Assembly (NCBI GenBank): GCA_944470555.2
Contig: OX104127.1
Location: 129,891,113 to 129,955,112 of the forward strand
Source: Heterobilharzia americana
Taxonomy: Eukaryota > Platyhelminthes > Trematoda > Strigeidida > Schistosomatidae
DNA: 64,000 bases
Direction of reading: 5' to 3'
The notes beneath the pieces were generated by a model that had not been told where the DNA came from, made no database searches, and worked only from the letters and a program-made list of their open reading frames with translations. Positions 60,347 through 64,000 of this stretch are shown in pieces. Positions within the stretch are counted from its first letter, which is position 1. Each line of letters opens with the position of its first letter. A program made the translations under genes and the position numbers.

Positions 60347-62836
60347 TTTCAAACTCATAGTTACTTAGTTAGTACAAAGATTCAATATTTCGTCTCTGCA
60401 TCGTGCAGACTGTGTATAATTGCTTCCAATACTTTAATTTTTTATACCCTTTTCGCAAGATAAGCTGCTTATGATAGCGTTGAAAGCGTGAATTAATAAT
60501 AGACAGAGGTCTGTTCATCATTTGGAGTCATCGTTGGTTGATTCCACGAGACATCACAAAAAGTAACTGTCAGATATTATCCACTCAAGACAATACAATT
60601 AGTACCTTCCACTATCTTGTACTATCACACATTACCTATAATTATATGCAGATCACTCGCTTAGAACTGACCTTCACCCCTACTCTAGAAAGTTCAGCGT
60701 TATGAAATCACGTAAACATGTCACTAAGCTAATCTGCGCTCTGTCCACAAACAACCCAAATTTGTATAAAGGACACGAATACAAGAGCGAAAACAGAATC
60801 TGCCACGGAACTTTAACTTCACATAAGTGTTTACAATGAAAGATGAGAAAACCGGTGAAAATAAAAGAGGTCATCATAACGTTTGTCCAATTTTTTTGGA
60901 CAGACATTGAATGAGTTTCCGTTGTCACGATCGCTATCCAATTATTTTTGAGAAAAGGCTGCAACTATCAATTTTTAACATTCTTTAGACCTCAGTCAGA
61001 TGGCCCAAACTACTCCAACCTTCTCAAGACAACTGTCGTCAGCTTCAAGGTTAAATGTAGCATCTATTTTTAACTGACTAACACTAAACCGACTGGCATT
61101 GATGTCAGGGTGGACTGGTGTGAATTATGCAGACAGCTCAAGGAAAATATCTGTAATTTTCTTGAGTTTTCTGACTTGAACAAGATATACTTAGCAATCA
61201 ACAGGAATTCCTGAGTGGATAACTGTGATAAAATTGAATAGAATTGGGTGAAAAACATTCCCTTTGTGTGGTTAGAAACCTAATTTGGATATTTTAATTC
61301 TTAGAAGATTACTGTCACGATTATGTTGAGTGAAAATCACCTTTTGATCAACCTAATACAATCAGGTATTTATCCAGACTGGCATAATTCGGTCACTCCG
61401 ATAAGTGGTGTCTAGCTTTTATTGACGACGTTGAAATTGAATACTTAATTTCAGGTAAAAGACAAGTTATTATTTCAAGCCGAAAAGAATTTATACAGCC
61501 TATGAAATTTTTCAGAGAGGGTGTTTTTCGAGACTACCTACATCCTGACTTGATTAGTCCTCAAAATGAGGAGCCCCTTCAATTCTCTGCCTGCTAATAG
61601 TGGTGTGAAGAGGCAGTTTTAACCATTCAAAATTATACTTAAAGTATCTTAGACAATATTATCTGTCCATTCTGAAAATTAAATTACAAGGGCGTATTTT
61701 TATATCCGTATCATCACAGACAAACTTTAATTATCCTTGAATTCTAAAAAATGTGAATAATCCTTGATAAATTACGGTATCTTAAATACAGCTTATATCC
61801 GTGTCCTTAGAACCTATCAACATATTTAGAGGTATATTGTTTTTGGTACTTTGCAGTCCTAACTTCGGTATGTAGATTAAAAAGCATGATTTAGAAGCCG
61901 ATGTATTGCCATTATCTTTCGTTTACAGTTAATCGACTGGGAAAGCAGCAAAAATTTTGACGGTTAAAACTGAATGTTTTGAGACTAGTTTTATTCATCG
62001 TGCAAAATGTAAACTAGTGAAACTGCAGCACAACACTTGTTGGTAGCAAAAATTAGTTACGTGGAAAAATTAGGACCTTCACGCCAAAGCGATTCACATG
62101 AATAAATTTAAGCTGCTTTATCTAATATACATTTACGTTTTTATGAAAGTTTACACCTTAGGTTTTAAGAAGCTACTATCTAGACAAAAGATCGGTACAT
62201 GACACCAAAATGATCCCTCACCATGTGATCCTTTCTTAACGTGGAGATATAAACTGTGGTTGATTGGATTTTTAGGTATTTACCTCCTAAAAGATAACTT
62301 TATCCAAACCTATATTGATATAGGTCTCTTACATTAATGTTCCTAATCTTGCAAATAAATTTGGCGTGCTAGAAACTTTGATGGATGCGTTATATAGATT
62401 CGTAGAAATATGACTTATACCTTATCCAAATGAAACGACAATGATCTCCAGAAAGAAAATTAGCGGTGATGAAGCAGGAAAATAAGTGTAGTGTGGCAGT
62501 AATTTATCTCACTGATGACCTTCAAGTACATTGCTTGTTTTTAGTAGTAAATGAAACAAACATTTATGAGATAAAATTTTATGATCTTCCATTTCAAAAA
62601 TGAATAGATCTTGTTAACAAGATAGGGCATAGTCTATTAAATTGTAGGAAAAGGTAACCAACAGAGGTGGAAGCTTCCGCCGTCTCAGTAAATTTTAATG
62701 CATTCGGTAAAAATGAGATTCAAACAAAGTTTATAGCTCACCTTATAGTATGTTAATCCTCTTTATAATAAAGCACGCCCTTAAACAGCAAATCTTTCAT
62801 GTGTTTCGGCCTAAGTAGCGAATCTTCCCCTCCAGA
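60347..62836. other. AT-rich DNA, no firm gene
   Basis: No supported exon. Around 61440-61600 a stretch reads FRDYLHPDLISPQNEEPL in one plus frame and may be a retroelement scrap. It is not called. Confidence 0.35.
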
Positions 62837-63017
62837 TCTTGTGCCAATGCATGAAACCGATGATCTATTAAACGCTAGAATTCTTTTTCGGCTAATTGAC
62901 AGTACCTATGCGGCCCTTTCCTTAGAACTTAAAGCCATTGATGCGGCTAGTGTCCATGTTTATCACCGTATAAAGTTACAATACGTGAACACTATAGTTA
63001 TGGCAGAAAAGCTTTGA
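62837..63017 (+). CDS. Candidate terminal exon, unrecognised
   Basis: After an acceptor-like CCCCTCCAG the frame reads LVPMHETDDLLNARILFRLI, then DSTYAALSLELKAIDAASV and HVYHRIKLQYVN, to a TGA. It is helix-prone and has balanced composition unlike random AT-rich frames, but no family was recognised and no neighbouring exon found. A retroelement relic is the main alternative. Confidence 0.3.
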
Positions 63018-63315
63018 ATGAAAGACTGACGAACAGACTCAATATTAGCTCTTTATTATTTGTGAAGTAAATTTTAACGTGCCCTTAAAGTTGCAGCAAC
63101 TTATATACCTTCGTCAATTCCACATATACCCTGAGTGTAGACTGACTCAACTAAGTGGTGACGAATGGTCTTAAAACGACATTCTCAATTTCGTGTAAAG
63201 GTTTACTGGTCGACTTGATCTGCTTTCTTGTCTCAGCACAACATTAGTTTAAGACATCAACGACATTCATGGTTTCATTGTTCACACACCGAAATTGACT
63301 TGTTAGATCAAGCTG

Positions 63316-63556
63316 TTAATTAATCGGACTCTGTGCTATAAAATGTGACTCCGCATCTTCTTTCAGTAATTTAAAGACCTGAGTGAAGTGCCCAGTTTTA
63401 TTAACCAAAAGAATTGAAGTCATTAAGCGATCTAAAAAATAACGTGCTTCCCCTATTCTCAAAGCGCGAAGAGTATTCTGCAAACTATGGTTACGACTAA
63501 ACAAAACCAGACGTTTTTCTGCATCCAATAGACAAGCTAACGCACAAACAGTAATT
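63316..63556 (-). CDS. Candidate terminal exon on the minus strand, unrecognised
   Basis: An acceptor-like CCCTAGCAG precedes an open frame of 79 codons: ITVCALACLLDAEKRLVLFS, then LQNTLRALRIGEARYFLDRL and TGHFTQVFKLLKEDAESHF, ending at TAA. Amphipathic helices and even composition suggest real or recently lost coding. The family is not recognised. It may equally be a dispersed repeat whose other part lies at 63.56-63.75 kb. Confidence 0.3.
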
Positions 63557-64000
63557 CTGCTAGGGAATTCGCCAGAAAAGGGTTGTCATGCTCTGTTAGA
63601 AATGAATGATCTCATACCGGTGTTCACCATTTGAACACTCTGACGAATATTTGTAGCTCAGATGTTTGCTGTTGGTTCCACTGCATTCTCTGAGCTAACA
63701 AGTTCAATCTATCGGACCAACTAGCTAAGGAAAAAACATAAATAGGTACTTTTAAATCCCTAATGATTTCTTTTGTACTGACATCACATTTTTCACTTTT
63801 ATTAGGATTGACGTTTTCCTACGCAGCCGCAAGAGATTTTGAAAAGTGAGGTACAATGAATTTTACGTGGAACTGCTTTTATTCTACAGAAATACCGACA
63901 AGTTAGACTCCTAATTAGTCAAGCTGTGTCAACTTCTACAATGAAGATGCTCAAAACGGAACTGAGTCTTCATACGTATATCTGCTGTCAACATATACGA
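63557..64000. other. Window end, no gene seen
   Basis: Slightly GC-richer to 63720, then AT-rich. Nothing firm. Confidence 0.3.

Noticed and set aside
1..64000. CRISPR arrays, operons or bacterial features
   Set aside because: Spliced genes, LINEs, PLEs and SINEs show that this is eukaryotic nuclear DNA; the short repeats are dispersed, not regularly spaced.

Overview
The window looks like nuclear DNA of a schistosomatid blood fluke (Schistosoma or a close relative). It is AT-rich, and its few exons are separated by very large introns, with one 41-bp micro-intron. It is packed with element types known from schistosomes: two non-LTR retrotransposon lineages, Penelope-like elements (PLEs) with GIY-YIG endonuclease fragments, and short repeats that pair a tRNA-like promoter with a hammerhead ribozyme (HHR), as in the S-alpha (Sm-alpha) family. 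The species cannot be fixed from the sequence alone.

Host genes. (1) A + strand gene ends in a last exon at 9474-10195. It encodes a protein of unknown identity with a hydrophobic C-terminal tail. (2) A + strand gene for a secreted C1q-domain protein has a signal-peptide exon at 13576-13798 and C1q exons at 26903-27156 and 30742-30969. A possible coiled-coil exon lies at 22697-22780. Splice phases agree across all of these. (3) A - strand nocturnin orthologue (2',5'-phosphatase of the EEP fold) occupies 52477-53576, with its 5' exon(s) not identified. Two further possible exons lie at 62.8-63.6 kb.

Mobile DNA. LINE-A, a decayed non-LTR element, occupies 5.15-8.27 kb, with a 3' fragment at 50.3 kb. 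LINE-B, an RTE-like element of about 3.2 kb, has a full-length copy with a 15-bp target-site duplication at 16.3-19.5 kb inside the long C1q intron. A second LINE-B copy (36.8-38.7 kb) is rearranged as an inverted 5' part joined to a sense 3' part. A third copy is at 57.0-60.3 kb and a 3' fragment at 51.0 kb. PLE remnants lie at 3.8, 11.9-12.9 and 15.4-16.0 kb.

Ribozyme repeats. Three kinds of hammerhead-like motif occur. The first is in S-alpha-like SINE units (14.8, 41.5, 47.3, 52.0, 54.1 and 56.4 kb). The second is in a different tRNA-like SINE family, called HHR-B here (8.6, 24.8, 28.4, 33.1, 34.6, 35.0, 36.7/38.7, 43.1, 44.0 and 46.3 kb). Its best copies keep the whole catalytic core with CTGAGGA in place of CTGATGA. 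The third is in PLE terminal repeats (15.4, 15.95 and 11.9 kb). HHR-B is the most interesting system in the window. The remaining DNA is AT-rich intronic or intergenic sequence in which no gene could be supported.
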